Part shown: in pieces, positions 63,751 through 64,000 of the stretch
Layout of the letters: each line of letters begins with the position of its first letter
How positions within the stretch are numbered: position 1 is the stretch's first letter
NCBI GenBank assembly: GCA_018267615.1
Contig: JAFDYD010000009.1
Location: 72,541-136,540 of the forward strand
Length of the DNA stretch: 64,000 nucleotides
Origin: Bacteroidota bacterium
GTDB lineage: Bacteria > Bacteroidota > Bacteroidia > Chitinophagales > Chitinophagaceae
Reading direction: 5' to 3'
Translations under genes and position numbers: made by a program
Notes under the pieces: generated by a model
What the model was told of the DNA's origin: nothing
The model's database searches: none
Seen by the model: only the letters and a program-made list of their open reading frames with translations

Positions 63751-64000
63751 GTTTAAACACTTACAACAAAATGTTAACAGCATTGTCGAGACAAATTATT
63801 CAAACTCACTTTCTTAATTAACATTTACTCCAAAAAATAATACCATTATTACATAATGATTATTATAAACGCACGTTAAATAGGACAGTTAATAGTTTGG
63901 ATGACGACTCAGAAATTTGAATCACGTTCCGAGTCAGCGGTCATAACTGAAATCTTGGTAAAACTGTTTGGCTCGATATTTTCTTTTATAGACTAAATGA
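63751..64000. other. A/T-rich intergenic DNA after smpB, no gene seen
   Basis: About 250 A/T-rich bases. ATAAT-GATT-ATTAT near 63855 and GACTC..GAGTC around 63905-63935 are minor dyads. No tmRNA, tRNA or strong terminator was recognised. It may hold the leader of a gene beyond the window edge. Confidence 0.4.

Noticed and set aside
63751..64000. Possible tmRNA (ssrA) after smpB
   Set aside because: No tRNA-like acceptor ends, no CCA-adjacent TpsiC arm and no tag reading frame could be identified in these bases.

Overview
The window is a stretch of chromosome from a Bacteroidota bacterium, most likely of the Chitinophagaceae/Sphingobacteriales type. The evidence is a short 285-residue primary sigma factor, promoters with a TAnnTTTG -7 box instead of E. 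coli-like boxes, weak A-rich leaders instead of Shine-Dalgarno sites, a secreted protease with a type IX secretion C-terminal domain, and family proteins largely confined to this phylum (DUF2027-Smr, DUF3822 next to rsmD, DUF4249 lipoprotein, cytochrome b558-type succinate dehydrogenase). I see no transposase, phage gene, CRISPR array, tRNA or rRNA; the only RNA gene recognised is rnpB.

Layout. 0.1-5 kb: a divergent NRAMP transporter, an AI-2E/PerM-type permease and transketolase. 5-16 kb: a 1655-residue double-transmitter hybrid histidine kinase, a lone receiver domain, and a convergent pair made of an AsmA-family protein and a POTRA/beta-barrel outer-membrane protein. 16-26.5 kb: a large subtilisin-like exoprotease, a GMC oxidoreductase, then a DUF177-rpmF-plsX-CPBP operon. 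26.6-30 kb: rnpB, a DUF2027-Smr protein and an APC permease. 30-36.4 kb: a minus-strand string DUF3822-rsmD-bioD-lpxK-rnr-polyprenyl synthetase. 36.6-42.5 kb: MATE exporter, folB-TPR pair, trxB, DUF4249 lipoprotein, primary sigma factor. 42.8-45.2 kb: a BlaI-type repressor with a fused M56 peptidase/amidase/TonB-C membrane protein. 45.3-56.8 kb: purM, ribF, holA, a coiled-coil membrane protein, a large unknown outer-membrane protein, a lipoprotein, an ABC-F ATPase and a VOC protein. 56.9-63.8 kb: sdhCAB, accD, an unknown secreted protein and smpB.

Two features stand out. First, about twenty intergenic junctions hold long inverted repeats (stems of 18 to 50 bp). Their arms are built from short degenerate words, and the same words return at distant sites in at least six recognisable word families (TTGAATATTGATTATTG-type, GAACGCTGAACGC-type, CTTTGCGGCTTAGCG-type, AGTGGCTAGTGG-type, GTCTGAAC..GGATTAATGGGAT-type and AACTTCTGAT..ATGATTTACTATG-type). 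Eight of nine convergent junctions carry a hairpin, several use the repeat to supply the stop codons of both neighbours, and three sit between divergent genes where a terminator would have no purpose. Second, the BlaI partner is not an ordinary BlaR1: its extracytoplasmic sensor is replaced by a complete zinc N-acetylmuramoyl-L-alanine amidase plus a TonB C-terminal domain. The cognate promoter has its -7 box framed by two 16-bp operator-like palindromes.

Most other genes are housekeeping functions: carbon metabolism (tkt, sdh), lipids and envelope (plsX, accD, lpxK, polyprenyl synthetase), cofactors (bioD, folB, ribF), purines (purM), replication (holA), translation and RNA (rpmF, rsmD, rnr, rnpB, smpB, ABC-F) and redox (trxB). 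Where the longest open frame began at TTG or GTG and a promoter, lipobox or family alignment pointed to an internal ATG, the internal ATG is used and explained.
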